From the NCBI GenBank assembly GCA_022376515.1, contig WTXI01000021.1:186001-250000 (forward strand): a stretch of DNA of 64,000 bases, in the 5' to 3' direction. Numbering within the stretch: the first letter of the stretch is position 1; every line of letters starts with the position of its first letter. The stretch is from Lactifluus volemus. Lineage: Eukaryota; Basidiomycota; Agaricomycetes; Russulales; Russulaceae. The position numbers were made by a program, and so were the translations under genes. Below the pieces are notes generated by a model that saw nothing but the letters and a program-made list of their open reading frames with translations, was not told the origin of the DNA and ran no database searches. Below are positions 22,015 through 31,831 of this stretch, piece after piece.

Positions 22015-22551
22015 ATGTTGCCCCCGCGTCTACTTGACCAATTCGTTCGCATCCCGCACAACACCACCATCGAAAACAAGTACTACGGGGTGTTCAACAA
22101 GATACTCAATAAAGTGTGCTTCACTGATGATTCTTTTACCGTCGAGCCACAGTATCCCCTTCCCGATCATGATGTGCCTGCTATCGACTTCGTCGTCGAA
22201 GTGAACGATCTGCCCATCTTCTTCCTTGAAATTAATCTGCCTCTCCATCTCGACTACATCTCGAGCAGAGTCGATGCTGACGCGCAGATGAGGGCCAGAT
22301 TTTGTGCCCTTTACGAAGTCACGCCGACACCTAGGCTTCATGGCCTCAGTGTCATGGGGCAAAGGCTTGCGTTTTATTGCATGGACAAAGCCACCGGCCG
22401 TATAAACCCCAACTACGTTGCGCCGTCTACCGACCGCATAATCGACACAATTCCAGCAGAGAGGTGGGATACGGACATTACGACGGAGGAGGGGTATCAA
22501 AAGTTCATGGCGGTTATAAACGATGTCAAAGAAATGGCAGCAGCACTATAA
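22015..22551 (+). CDS. Conserved-looking protein, possible PD-(D/E)XK-like fold
   Basis: From ATG 22015 the product is 178 aa. In-frame ATGs at 22000 and 21763 also exist, but the compact domain starts at MLPPRLLDQFV. It shows a helix with ENKYYGVFNKIL, a strand AIDFVVEVN and a second strand IFFLEIN, followed by DADAQMRARFCALYEV. The order Glu, Asp, Glu-x-Asn resembles the PD-(D/E)XK nuclease core, except that the usual lysine is asparagine. The codon pattern is regular over the whole frame, and the ORF on the other strand is its shadow. It is unrelated to the F-box genes around it and has no signal peptide or membrane segment. I do not recognise a named family; nuclease-like is a hypothesis, and a catalytically inactive relative is as likely. 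Confidence 0.6.
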   Translation: MLPPRLLDQFVRIPHNTTIENKYYGVFNKILNKVCFTDDSFTVEPQYPLPDHDVPAIDFVVEVNDLPIFFLEINLPLHLDYISSRVDADAQMRARFCALYEVTPTPRLHGLSVMGQRLAFYCMDKATGRINPNYVAPSTDRIIDTIPAERWDTDITTEEGYQKFMAVINDVKEMAAAL

Positions 22552-25475
22552 ATGTAAGAAATGACTACTGTATATTCACTATCGGCCAGTTCTGACGCAT
22601 CCCAGGTGGTGAAAGCAAGTTGAATTGCCTGCTTGTGAGTTTGGAGTTCAACAAGTAGGACTCAAGAGAGGAGAAGAGATGCGTGGTGATGAGAGGAAGA
22701 AATGTGTTAGGAGCTCGCTGTTGTTTCAAGATCAAAGGAGAAAGTGGTGATGATTCCCTGGCTCTCTATGTAAATTTATGCAGACTCACCCGGGCCACTA
22801 ATTGTGAGAATCTGGTGCTCTGTCGGATCCCCTAAGTTCGTTCTTTTTTGTTCTTTTTTTTTCTCTTATACTGTTTTCCGTTCGCATCTCCGGTTCGACT
22901 GTGCAAGCCAATGCTTGCACAAATTGGCACAAGTTGAGGGTGCGTTGCATCACCCTCTCTCGCTAGTGCCTTTCCCCGCCTTCACTTTATTGGACTCGCC
23001 TACGTCCACGTCCACGTCCACGTCCACGTCCACCTGCCAACATCTGCCTGCTCCAAGTCACGTGCCCGCATTGGCACCCCTGGCTGATGCCTCTCACTCG
23101 TTTCCGAGTCAGCAATGTGAACATTGGAGGGTCTCATGTTAACTCGTCCCCTATCCTCTCCTGTGTCTATCAAGCCATCGCACGTCACATCTCTTGGGCC
23201 TTTTTTTTTGCGGCCTCTCCCCTTTGCCCACCCTCCTGTCACCGCTCCCCATGTCACGTGTCAATGCTCGCCCCGGGTTGGTCAACGGTCATGTCCGACC
23301 GGGTAGCCATGCGGCCCATTGAATCGGAGGAACTCTTTTTTCCTGAAAGTTCTAGTCAAGTACGTTTGATCCCTTGACCCACGATTTGATGCACCATGAT
23401 CGGGAATTATGATGGACGATGTCACTCGCGCTGGAGCGAGCCGCGGCAGCCGCGGATCCGTTTGCATCCCACAAGGCTGTAAAGAGTCACGCAAAGCTGG
23501 GATAGCTGCTACTTTGGCTATACCCATGGATCTCGAGATGGTTGTCAGGCGCATGAGAGGTCGAGAGAGAGTGAGCGGGAAGGGGTGAGCGGCGGTGCAA
23601 GGGACGGTTAGTGGCGGACATTAATGGAACTAATACGCTTGCTCTCCCGTCGATGGACCGGGAAATGCGCAAATCGGCTCACGAACTGCACATGCGTTCA
23701 AACTCAAGAGAAAGAGTCAAGGAACAGGTATTATGCGCTTCACGACCCTAATGAAGACGACGCATAGCGGTGGGAGGGTAGATGAGAAAAAGATTGCGTG
23801 GATTCTACGCGGGTCGCCATCCTCCTATGTGGCAGGCGGAGACAGGAGGAATAAGGGAGGGTCTGGTAAGAGACGTCTGCACGATGGTGAGGCCGTAGGT
23901 GAGGTATGCTTGTTCCAAGTGTTTATAGACTTCCGTACACTGTGGATCTTCTTGTCAAAGGCCGCGTCAAAGTTAGACGGGTCGAACCTCGGGTTCCGTT
24001 TGCTATCTGCTATGGGTCAAGGAGAGGACAGTCGAATTGGAGTTGACGGAGGGCTGGTGGAGGCCCCTTTGGTGGTAACCACTAAATTAGCCGGGGCGAG
24101 TAGAGTTTGATTTGTATCCTGGGAATCTGGGATGATGTCATCGTAGCTGGTAACCTTTGCACGCATCTGATCATCTTACTGCATGAGAACAAGTATACCC
24201 TCAGTAGCATCCTACTACTTAGCTCATCGGTTTTAGTAGTTGGAGGAATTCGCTTCGATGTCGACGTCAGGTGGACCGGGTGAGGCAGGTGAAAAGCTCA
24301 AAAAGTCGCACCACCCCGGGCTAGCGCGTTCAACCGGGTGGGCGAAAACGCCGTAGTACTAACCCATTTCGATAACCTTGCGCCCTGTACTTTTACGGGG
24401 ATGGACGGCATGGACGGGAATGAGGCCATGTCAACAAAACGAAGTAGGCGCCTGTGATTCAGAAGCGTCTATCGAACAACGTTTATGGTGAACCCCTGGC
24501 AAGGTTCATCGAAGAAACTGAACCACTGCACGTGTCCGACCAAGCAAACAACACCCTTGACCGCGACATGCCAGTGGGACATTGCCCCACGCCCCACTCA
24601 CACCGTTACTCCCACTGTATCACTCACCTCTCCATATTTGGGACACTCCCACTCAGGCTTACACTTGCATACCCCAATTAAAGTTTAGGGAGTACACATG
24701 GCGTAAATTCTAAAAACAACTCTGAAGTGTTGGAATCGTGGCTTTATTAATAGGAGCCTTGCCACAACACAAATATCCCGAAACCAGCTTGCTTTTTGTT
24801 CACTGTGATACTTCTGGAGATCCCACAAATGCTGCTGGTCAAGGAAACGAAGCTGGAAGTCGCTGGACATCCATTGGAACCGCGTCGCGCAAACCCTGCA
24901 GCTCATCCCGCTGCCGGGCGCCGAACGTTCCTACCAGTGTGTGTATTCAGCATTGTTACAACCGAGTACGGTCGCAAGCTCAGCCCGTTGCTGCTATCAC
25001 GGTTGTACGAACTTTCTTCATCAACGAGTGAAAACTTCCAACATTGCTGCTAAAAATAGGAAAGCACGCCAGGCAAAGTGCCATGTGGTAGTAGGGCTAC
25101 TCCTGCCTCAACTAAGTAAAACAGAGGCTGAACCAGCGAGCCTAGAGATATATCCCAAGGGAGTAGCTCAAGACGCGAACGAAATAAAGGCAGTGGGTGG
25201 TGAAAGCGCAACCAATCATCTCTGTTAAAACGGCCTAAACTGTGACGTTGAGCATACTGTGAATGTCTGTAATCTTGTAATCATGAAAAGAAGGGACGGG
25301 AGGTATAGTGAAAGCCACTGTTGGTGAAACTGGAAGGGATGAGATGGTGTGGAAACGAAGGGGTCTGTGTTAAGGTATTTAGGTATGCCAACCGGGTATG
25401 AGCAAATAGAAGATTTCATGTCGTGAATATCACGGTCGTTGTGCTCCTATAATGCCTGGCTCACATCCACTTTGG
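22552..25475. other. Gene-poor stretch
   Basis: No convincing gene in about 2.9 kb. It includes a (CGTCCA)n simple repeat at 23003 and a phrase near 24.80-24.84 kb also found at 15.15 and 33.04 kb. From about 25.07 kb it is the 3' flank of the split F-box gene, homologous to 12.73-13.14 kb. A 125-codon plus-strand frame at 23733-24110 has no recognisable motif. Confidence 0.5.
23003..23034. repeat. Hexanucleotide repeat (CGTCCA)5
   Basis: Five perfect CGTCCA units in a row, non-coding context. Confidence 0.8.
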
Positions 25476-26151
25476 TCAAATAAACACAGAACTTTCATTC
25501 TCGACCATGGTTAGCTTCACAGGGTGGCCTGCTACCTGTCGTTCATCGATAAATGCTGCAAATGCCTCTCGAGCATCGCTTCCTCCAGAATATCGAAGCT
25601 TCTGCAGGTCAGGAAGGACCCCTATTGGCAGTTCTCCATCGCCAGATTGTAGGGAACGAGAGATGTCGGTGACGAGCCTGTCTCGGACACAAAGAATCTT
25701 CGCATTGTTAAACAATTTTAAAAGCTCGCGCCACTTGGTTCGGTCGACCTCGTTGGGCGGGTCTGGATACTGGAGAATCTGCTTGTAACCGAGCACGACG
25801 TGTTCCACGACGGACAGTAAAGGTGAAAATGAGCCGATTATTTGCAATGCGAAGGCTACCTGCCATGAAAGGGGTCCGCGTGCCGTTTGCAACTGCAGAA
25901 GCGTGTTCTCACTTGAAGATATCGCCTCGAAGTTGAAGGAACCAATGTCGAAACTGAAATCGAGCTTGACTGCGTTGAAGCTGAAATTCTCAGATGTTTG
26001 CATGAACCGCGAGAGGTGTGAACTGGCGAACGTGTCAATGAGCGAGTTGAAAAGATGGGTTTTGACGATACGGAGGGAAGGGGCGCTAATCCGAGAAACA
26101 ATGGCCCCCAAGTATGCGGTCGGACCTAGGAACATAAACGAGTGTAGGCTG
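25476..26151 (-). pseudogene. 3' half of A-type F-box gene split by retrotransposon
   Basis: Encodes the C-terminal LRR-like part from HSFMFLGPTAYLG onward, closely matching the 13.2-kb gene. The last codons differ: an Arg codon has become TGA, so the usual final PKWM is lost. The piece is joined upstream to copia LTR sequence at 26152. With the element removed, the codons run straight on from 32003 in frame (TLSSL to HSFMF). It has no start or promoter of its own apart from whatever the LTR supplies. Confidence 0.85.
26147..26151. repeat. Target-site duplication GGCTG (left)
   Basis: GGCTG abuts the left LTR; the same five bases abut the right LTR at 31998-32002. The related uninterrupted gene (13.85 kb) has the site once. 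Confidence 0.9.
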
Positions 26152-26317
26152 AAATGGAAATAGAACCGTGACAGGATCACGACGTGATGATAAGGGGAAA
26201 GGAGAGAAAAGTTATTATATTGTTTTGCCCCAAAGTCCCCAACTTAAGTACTTGTGCAATAACTAATACATGTGATAAATGTGCGATGCTGGTGACGTCA
26301 CGGTGCGAACATCATTA
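26152..26317 (-). repeat. 3' LTR of copia element
   Basis: 166 bp, identical base for base to 31832-31997. Very short for an LTR, so the U3 promoter must be compact. Confidence 0.93.
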
Positions 26318-26329
26318 CTCCTCCTCATC
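26318..26329 (-). promoter_or_regulatory. Polypurine tract of copia element
   Basis: On the minus strand GATGAGGAGGAG immediately precedes the 3' LTR; the expected primer site for plus-strand DNA synthesis. Confidence 0.75.
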
Positions 26330-26524
26330 GTACATAATTTGCATGTCCAAGACCAAGGTAAACAGAATGCCATGCGGCAAAAGAGAGTGAAAGTGTGCGA
26401 AGGTGTGCGCGAGGCAAAAAGAGCAAGGGGACCGCCGCGGCAGTAAAAGAAGGGAGAACGAGTTGTCGAAAAACATTATCAGGTGATTATCGAAGTAAGG
26501 TGTGGTATTCAGGTAGAGAAAGAG

Positions 26525-26600
26525 AAGGGGCCGATAGGCGGGAGAAGATGAAGAAAAAAAAGGTGCCGATAGGCGGGAGAAAATGAAGGGGCCGGTGAGG
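26525..26600. repeat. Imperfect tandem repeat in element 3' UTR
   Basis: Two to three units built on GCCGATAGGCGGGAGAA and ATGAAG, between the RT stop and the polypurine tract. Confidence 0.55.
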
Positions 26601-26653
26601 CCATGATAAGAGAAAAAACGTACCATCAATGCTCCTCCTCAGTGGGAACACAA

Positions 26654-28732
26654 CTACGTGTGAGCACTGGCAAACTCCTCCTGCACGGCAAGACCAAGAT
26701 CGCTATCGCTGAATCGCAGTCCGAGAGAATGTCGTAGGCGACCAAAGTCGGCTTTGGGGAGGGGTTTAGTGAGGATGTCAGCAACGTTGGCTGCGGAGTG
26801 GCAACGACTAATTTTCAGATCACCGGTGGCAACTAGTTCGCGGATATGGTGGTATTTAACTCTGATGTGTTTAATACGCGAATGCCAGACATGATCTTCG
26901 GCAATGGTGGTTGCTGCGACGTTGTCGCAGAGTAGGGGTGTGGGCATAGTGGGTTGGAAGCCGATGCCGTCCAGTAGTTGCCGCAAGAAGACGGCTTCGT
27001 GGGAGGCTTCATGTAGGGCTATGTATTCGGCGTAGCAGGAAGAATCGGCAACGGTGCGTTGTTTACGCGAGCACCAAGAGATTGCCCCAGTACCGAGATT
27101 GAACACATAGCCACTGACAGAGCGGCTGGTGGTTGGGCAGTTGGCATAGTCCGAGTCGGAGTAGCCTGATAAGGATGGTGGCAACGTTCCACCGAGGACG
27201 AGGGTGAGGGAGCGTGTGCCTTTGAGGTAGCGCAAGACGCGCACGCCGGCCTCCCAATGTTCCGAGCGGAAACAGTCGAGGAAGGTGGCAAGTTTGCTGA
27301 CAGCGAATGCAATGTCTGGGCGCGTTCCGATGGCGATGTACATGAGACTGCCGATGAGTTCTCGGTAAGGAGTACGGGAGCACCATTCAGTGACGACAGG
27401 ATCGACAGGTGCGCTCTTATCAGGACGTTCGAGGCGCAGTCCAGTCGCCATGGGTGTGTCAGCGGGGCGAGCGTCAACGAGCCCGAATTTCTCGAGGAGG
27501 CGATCAATCATGGCAGATTGAGATAGCGATATGGTCCGCGTAGTGCGATCACGGGAGAGTGCGATGCCAAGGGCGAACTTGGCCGGCCCCAACGCGGAGA
27601 TGTCCCACCTAGAGGTTAGCAAAGACAGAAAACGCTTATTCTCATCAGGGGAGGATGCGATCGAGATGATATCATCGACATGAACAGCGAAGACAATCGT
27701 ACCGGTCGGCGACTGACGACGGTAGACGCACCACTCACAGGGGAGGCGGGTGAACCCCCATTCGCGGACGGCCGTGTCGAACGTGATGTTCCAAACACGA
27801 GACGCTTGCTTCATGCCATAAATTGACTTCATCAGGCGCATTACCCATCCCTCTTTGCCGGGTTCCTCAAAACCAGGAGGTTGTTCTAAGAACATACTCT
27901 CACTGTCAGGTAAGATACCATGGAGGAACGCGGTCTTCACGTCGAACTGTTGTATGTCCCAGTCGAGACATGCGCCGAGGTGTAGCAGAGCCCTGAAGGA
28001 CTCGAGGCGTGTCGTGGGGGCTGCGGTCTTGTCGTAGTGCACGCCGTACTGCTGCGCGTAACCCTTCGCAACGTAACGTACTTTGTACCGAACGACATTT
28101 CCGGCACTGTCGCGTTTGCGTTTGCAGACAAGTTTGCCTTTGAGGGGACGATGGCCTCGTGGTAGATCGGATCGCGGGACGAGGACAAAGACGTTGAGGT
28201 CTTTTAGGCTTTGTAGCTCCTCACGGCCGCCAGCGATCCAAAACTCTCGTTCTGGAGAGGCAAGCGCGGCAGCCCAAGAGGGTTCGTCGTCGGACTCCGG
28301 GCAGGGTTCGATGTTACCCGTTGAGAGGGCAGCGAGGACCTCGTCCAACGACAGTGGCAAGTCGACTTGGGACACCGGGAGCAGCTCGTGTGTATCTCGT
28401 AGCGGGCTGAATTCCGCGAGCAGTGCAGTCGCGAGGTCATCGGTTGGCGGTGCGGGGGTGGCGCGTGTCGCCTTGCGACGGGCAGCGGCTGCGGTACTGT
28501 CAGCAACTGCAGCAGCGAGGCGGGGATCGGATAATGGATTATGTGATGTGGGTACGGGTATGCGAGAAGAACGTCGTAATGTAGTAGGTATAGTAAGTTC
28601 AGTTTCTGTAGTAGGTGGAAGTATAGTAGGGATATCATTGCTCGTGCGTTGTTCATGTTGTTGAATGCTGTTTTCGTTTTGAGTTGTATGTGGGGGGGTC
28701 GTGCGGGGGTTATAATTGGTGGTATTCTGTGT
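26654..28732 (-). CDS. pol: Copia reverse transcriptase-RNase H frame
   Basis: Open from just after a TGA at 28733-28735 to the stop at 26654 (about 692 codons). There is no ATG near the start; a GTG at 28375 begins the well-conserved part. The upstream segment is Pro/Ser/Thr-rich with RRSSRIPVP, typical of the linker between integrase and RT in copia. The RT domain has WDIQQFDVKTAFLHG and the catalytic VHVDD motif. RNase H follows with GYSDSDYANC and SSCYAEYIAL. It is in the -1 frame relative to the gag-integrase frame and overlaps it by 529 nt, so it would be made as a frameshift fusion. No stop or frame break within the domains. Copies RNA to DNA in the virus-like particle (family knowledge). 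Confidence 0.9.
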   Translation of the reverse strand, partial: TQNTTNYNPRTTPPHTTQNENSIQQHEQRTSNDIPTILPPTTETELTIPTTLRRSSRIPVPTSHNPLSDPRLAAAVADSTAAAARRKATRATPAPPTDDLATALLAEFSPLRDTHELLPVSQVDLPLSLDEVLAALSTGNIEPCPESDDEPSWAAALASPEREFWIAGGREELQSLKDLNVFVLVPRSDLPRGHRPLKGKLVCKRKRDSAGNVVRYKVRYVAKGYAQQYGVHYDKTAAPTTRLESFRALLHLGACLDWDIQQFDVKTAFLHGILPDSESMFLEQPPGFEEPGKEGWVMRLMKSIYGMKQASRVWNITFDTAVREWGFTRLPCEWCVYRRQSPTGTIVFAVHVDDIISIASSPDENKRFLSLLTSRWDISALGPAKFALGIALSRDRTTRTISLSQSAMIDRLLEKFGLVDARPADTPMATGLRLERPDKSAPVDPVVTEWCSRTPYRELIGSLMYIAIGTRPDIAFAVSKLATFLDCFRSEHWEAGVRVLRYLKGTRSLTLVLGGTLPPSLSGYSDSDYANCPTTSRSVSGYVFNLGTGAISWCSRKQRTVADSSCYAEYIALHEASHEAVFLRQLLDGIGFQPTMPTPLLCDNVAATTIAEDHVWHSRIKHIRVKYHHIRELVATGDLKISRCHSAANVADILTKPLPKADFGRLRHSLGLRFSDSDLGLAVQEEFASAHT

Positions 28733-31700
28733 TCAGAAGGTGAAGGTGGAATTTGGGATTGTATCGTAGTTGTACTAGGTAACGTAGGTAAAGACGGTGT
28801 ATTCGTAGGTATCGAGGTAATGGTGTTGGGATTCGAAGGTGGGTTTGGCGGGGAGACGGCGTTTGAGGCGGAGGGTTGTTGGAGGGCTGTGCTTGCGTGG
28901 TTGAGGAGCGGCGCTGATATAGGTGGATAAACTGGTGGGTCGACGGTTTTTGGTGGAGAAGGGGGCGGATCTGATGGTGGCGTTGGTTTTGATGGTGGCG
29001 GTGGCGTGTCTTCATTTACAGTGTCGGCCTGATTGTTAAGGACTTTGCCGGGGCGGTAAGGGCGTGGTTCGCTGTCAAGGTGTTCAATAAAAGTAACATG
29101 AAAAGAATTAAAGACGCGGTTCTTCTCGGGATCCCAGAGGCGATAAGCCTTGGACTGGTGTGTGTACCCGATCAGAATGCAAGGTGTCGAACGTTCATAA
29201 AGTTTCGGTTGGTCGTGAATCAGAGAGTAGGCCGAACACCCGATCTCCCGCAGGTGAGAGAAGGAGGGGCGACGACCGAACCAGAGTTCGAATGGTGTTT
29301 TGCCGTTTAGGGCGCTGGTCGACACGCGATTGGTGAGGTAGCCGGCCGTGAGACAGAATTCGTCCCAAAGGTCGTCCGGTGCCTTACAGGCAATTCGCAT
29401 AGCGCGCGCGCGATGGAAAATCGTCCGGTGTAGGCGTTCGACTTTCCCATTTTGAAGGGACGTGTAAGGGGCTGTGGTATAGTGAGCAATTCCGTATTTA
29501 TCGCACCAGGCTTTCGTGATATAGTTAACTAGTTCGCCGTTATCGGTTACGATCGAGCGAAGTTTCGAGTCGCACTGGTTCTCAGCGGCCTTATGCCACG
29601 CGAGTAAAACAAGGATCGCGTCGTCTTTCGATTTCAGGGGAAATGTCCAATTGAAGCTAGAGTAGTCATCAATCACATTCATGCAATAGCGATTCTCAGT
29701 TCGGGACGGGGACGACATTGGACCACATAGGTCAATATAAACACGATCTAATTTCTCCGTCGACTTGGGGTTTTCTCGGATTTTCGGTATCGGCGTGCGG
29801 ACTTGCTTTCCGAGCACGCAAGCGACGCATTTGGCAGGGATGGTGGATAGGTCGATAGGCATGTCGTCAGCGACGCGAGAGCGAGCCATATTTATAACGG
29901 TCTGGATGTTGCAATGTCCCAGGCGGCGATGCCAGGTTTCGACATCGGGGACTACTTGAGAGACGAAAACTTGTTCGGGCGGCATTCGTGTTTCTAATTG
30001 AGCGCGAGAGCGTGGCAATTGGGGCAAGATGTACAGATTGCGAGACTTCAGAAGGGTACCTGTTGCAATGGTGGAGCCGGAAATGTCAGTCATCCAACAC
30101 GATTTAGAGTCAAAGTGCGTTGTAACGTTGTTGCGGCGGTTAAGGTTCAGCACTGATAAGAGGCGAACGCGCGAAGAGGGTATGTAGAGCGCATCAAAAA
30201 GGGACAGCGTCATCCCGCTAGGCAGTAGTACGTCTATGGTGCCCATAGCGGTAGCGAAAACGGAAGTGTTACCCAGGCCTTTAATGGCACGAGGGGGTAT
30301 AGTAGAAAGATCACGAAAATCAGTTCTTACTGGAGAAATGTGACACGTCGCGCCAGTGTCAAGTATAAAAGGGGTTGCGTCGAGCGACTCAACAGTAGCG
30401 TTGTCAGTGGCGAGTGCGTAATTGGTCGGCATTTGCTCGGCATCGTCGAAGGCGATAAGGGCTTCCCAAGGTTCGCCGGAGTCAATATGAACGGAGGTCG
30501 GGGCGGGCGAAGCTTGTTCCGATGTGTTCGGTGTAGTAGAGCTTGCTGTTACCGGGACAAACGCATAAGTGATGCCATTGATAGTAATATTACCGGGTGC
30601 ATTTGTGCTTGGACCGGCGTTTGGGGTGGATGCGGTGGACGTGGTTGCGTTTGACGTGTTGGTCGTGGTAGAGGTTGCGGTAGCGAGGTTGGCCGAGTGT
30701 CCAGAATTGGGGGTTCCAGAATTTCGACGGGGGAATTTGCGGGCTACGGCGGTGCGGGCTTCCTCTATGGTACGTCCGGCCATCTTACCACCCTGTCGGA
30801 CGCAAAAATCGATTGTATGGCCTGTGCGTTTACAGTTCGTGCATTGAGAGTTTCGGAGCGGATTCTCGGTGCGGGCCAGGAGGGCCACCGATTGTGTGTC
30901 ATGTTGAAGGTTGTTTGAGGGACGGCGGCGGTAGAGGTCGTCTTCATCTTGGAGTCGGGCGAGGATGGTGTGAGCGGTGCAGGCGGGATCGCGTGTCAGG
31001 GCTTGCAGGGCCGATTGAAGCGTACGATAATGCTGCGAGGCGGCGTTGACAAGCCACGCGCAGTGCATCTTGTCGAAGTCGGGCGTGCCACATTTCACGA
31101 ACGATTGGTGGAGTTGGTTAATCTTGGCGGCTGTCTCAATTAGTGGAGTGCCGGGGACAAATTGTGTGTCCATGATCTGCTTCATTAGGTGGGCTTGAGC
31201 GTGGGTGCCAAGTTGTTCATGGCGTCGGCGAAGTGCGGAGTAGGCGAGATGCGCGGTCGGGAACTTATCGGCAATGTCGTAATCGAGGTGGGAAACGTGT
31301 TGTAGGATGAACGACCGGAGGGAACCGTCATTCGTCCACCAGACCCAGCAGATTTTTGAGTCCGTGATCGGGTCAGGACAAGATAAAGTACCGTCTAGCC
31401 ACGAAGATAAGCCCTGTCGGTATGCGAGGAGTTCGAGACGTCGGCTCCACTCGGCCCAGTTTGATGACTGTAGGTCGAGGGTCAGCGAGCTAGGCCATCC
31501 AGGGTCAGAGATGAACATGGGTGTAAGGGGGATATCTTTTGGTGAGAGTACGGGGCGAATTGGGAAAGCGGGAGCAGGTTGAGAAACATTCGCTTGTGTT
31601 GCGTTCGTCATGGTTTGGTTTGTTCCTGGTTGAGTTTGACTGGCGGCTGCCGTTGTTGATTGTACCTGATTCGTGGGTGCATTCGTATTTGCCCCGGGTT

Positions 31701-31743
31701 GGTTCGGGAGCTGGTTCGGTCCCTGGTTCGTGGACGAAGACAT
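28204..31743 (-). CDS. gag-pol: Copia Gag-protease-integrase polyprotein
   Basis: A 1179-codon frame from ATG 31743. Gln/Asn-rich N-terminus, Gag domain about 70-290, zinc knuckle CX2CX4HX4C at 301-314, protease FILDTGATCHIS with active Asp near 462. The integrase has an HHCC zinc site (H605, H610, C639, C642) and a DDE triad at D671, D734 and E769. A proline-rich linker follows from about 910. The final 150 or so codons look unlike coding sequence (LLYFHLLQKLNLLYLL), because the true protein probably shifts to the -1 frame near 28.69 kb and continues into RT. All signature residues are present, so the element may be active. Confidence 0.92.
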   Translation of the reverse strand: MSSSTNQGPNQLPNQPGANTNAPTNQVQSTTAAASQTQPGTNQTMTNATQANVSQPAPAFPIRPVLSPKDIPLTPMFISDPGWPSSLTLDLQSSNWAEWSRRLELLAYRQGLSSWLDGTLSCPDPITDSKICWVWWTNDGSLRSFILQHVSHLDYDIADKFPTAHLAYSALRRRHEQLGTHAQAHLMKQIMDTQFVPGTPLIETAAKINQLHQSFVKCGTPDFDKMHCAWLVNAASQHYRTLQSALQALTRDPACTAHTILARLQDEDDLYRRRPSNNLQHDTQSVALLARTENPLRNSQCTNCKRTGHTIDFCVRQGGKMAGRTIEEARTAVARKFPRRNSGTPNSGHSANLATATSTTTNTSNATTSTASTPNAGPSTNAPGNITINGITYAFVPVTASSTTPNTSEQASPAPTSVHIDSGEPWEALIAFDDAEQMPTNYALATDNATVESLDATPFILDTGATCHISPVRTDFRDLSTIPPRAIKGLGNTSVFATAMGTIDVLLPSGMTLSLFDALYIPSSRVRLLSVLNLNRRNNVTTHFDSKSCWMTDISGSTIATGTLLKSRNLYILPQLPRSRAQLETRMPPEQVFVSQVVPDVETWHRRLGHCNIQTVINMARSRVADDMPIDLSTIPAKCVACVLGKQVRTPIPKIRENPKSTEKLDRVYIDLCGPMSSPSRTENRYCMNVIDDYSSFNWTFPLKSKDDAILVLLAWHKAAENQCDSKLRSIVTDNGELVNYITKAWCDKYGIAHYTTAPYTSLQNGKVERLHRTIFHRARAMRIACKAPDDLWDEFCLTAGYLTNRVSTSALNGKTPFELWFGRRPSFSHLREIGCSAYSLIHDQPKLYERSTPCILIGYTHQSKAYRLWDPEKNRVFNSFHVTFIEHLDSEPRPYRPGKVLNNQADTVNEDTPPPPSKPTPPSDPPPSPPKTVDPPVYPPISAPLLNHASTALQQPSASNAVSPPNPPSNPNTITSIPTNTPSLPTLPSTTTIQSQIPPSPSEHRIPPIITPARPPHIQLKTKTAFNNMNNARAMISLLYFHLLQKLNLLYLLHYDVLLAYPYPHHIIHYPIPASLLQLLTVPQPLPVARRHAPPPHRQPMTSRLHCSRNSARYEIHTSCSRCPKSTCHCRWTRSSLPSQRVTSNPARSPTTNPLGLPRLPLQNESFGSLAAVRSYKA
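28692..28698 (-). promoter_or_regulatory. Candidate -1 frameshift site (C7 run)
   Basis: On the minus strand the gag frame reads CGA CCC CCC CAC. The RT frame is -1 relative to it and opens only 34 nt upstream. A C-homopolymer here allows a -1 slip; a one-base sequencing or replication error is the simple alternative. Confidence 0.45.
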
Positions 31744-31817
31744 GGTGATTACGTATGAGTGAGAGCGTTAAGGTTATAATGATGGTAGAGGAGTCTAAGC
31801 TTGAGCAGTAGCGAGGG

Positions 31818-31831
31818 CAGGGCCCATAACC
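31818..31831 (-). promoter_or_regulatory. Primer-binding site, half initiator tRNA-Met type
   Basis: Directly after the 5' LTR the minus strand reads GGTTATGGGCCCTG. Its complement CAGGGCCCATAACC equals the anticodon stem-loop of initiator tRNA-Met (anticodon CAT). This is the internal half-tRNA priming known from copia, not a tRNA 3' end. Confidence 0.8.

Noticed and set aside
28710..29015. 101-codon frame rich in His/Gln/Arg overlapping the copia linker
   Set aside because: It is a third-frame shadow of the proline-rich linker and ends before any conserved domain.
31803..31831. tRNA-like sequence GAGCAGTAGCG..CCCATAACC as a tRNA gene
   Set aside because: Only the 5' half of an initiator tRNA is resembled and it abuts the LTR exactly, so it is the primer-binding site.
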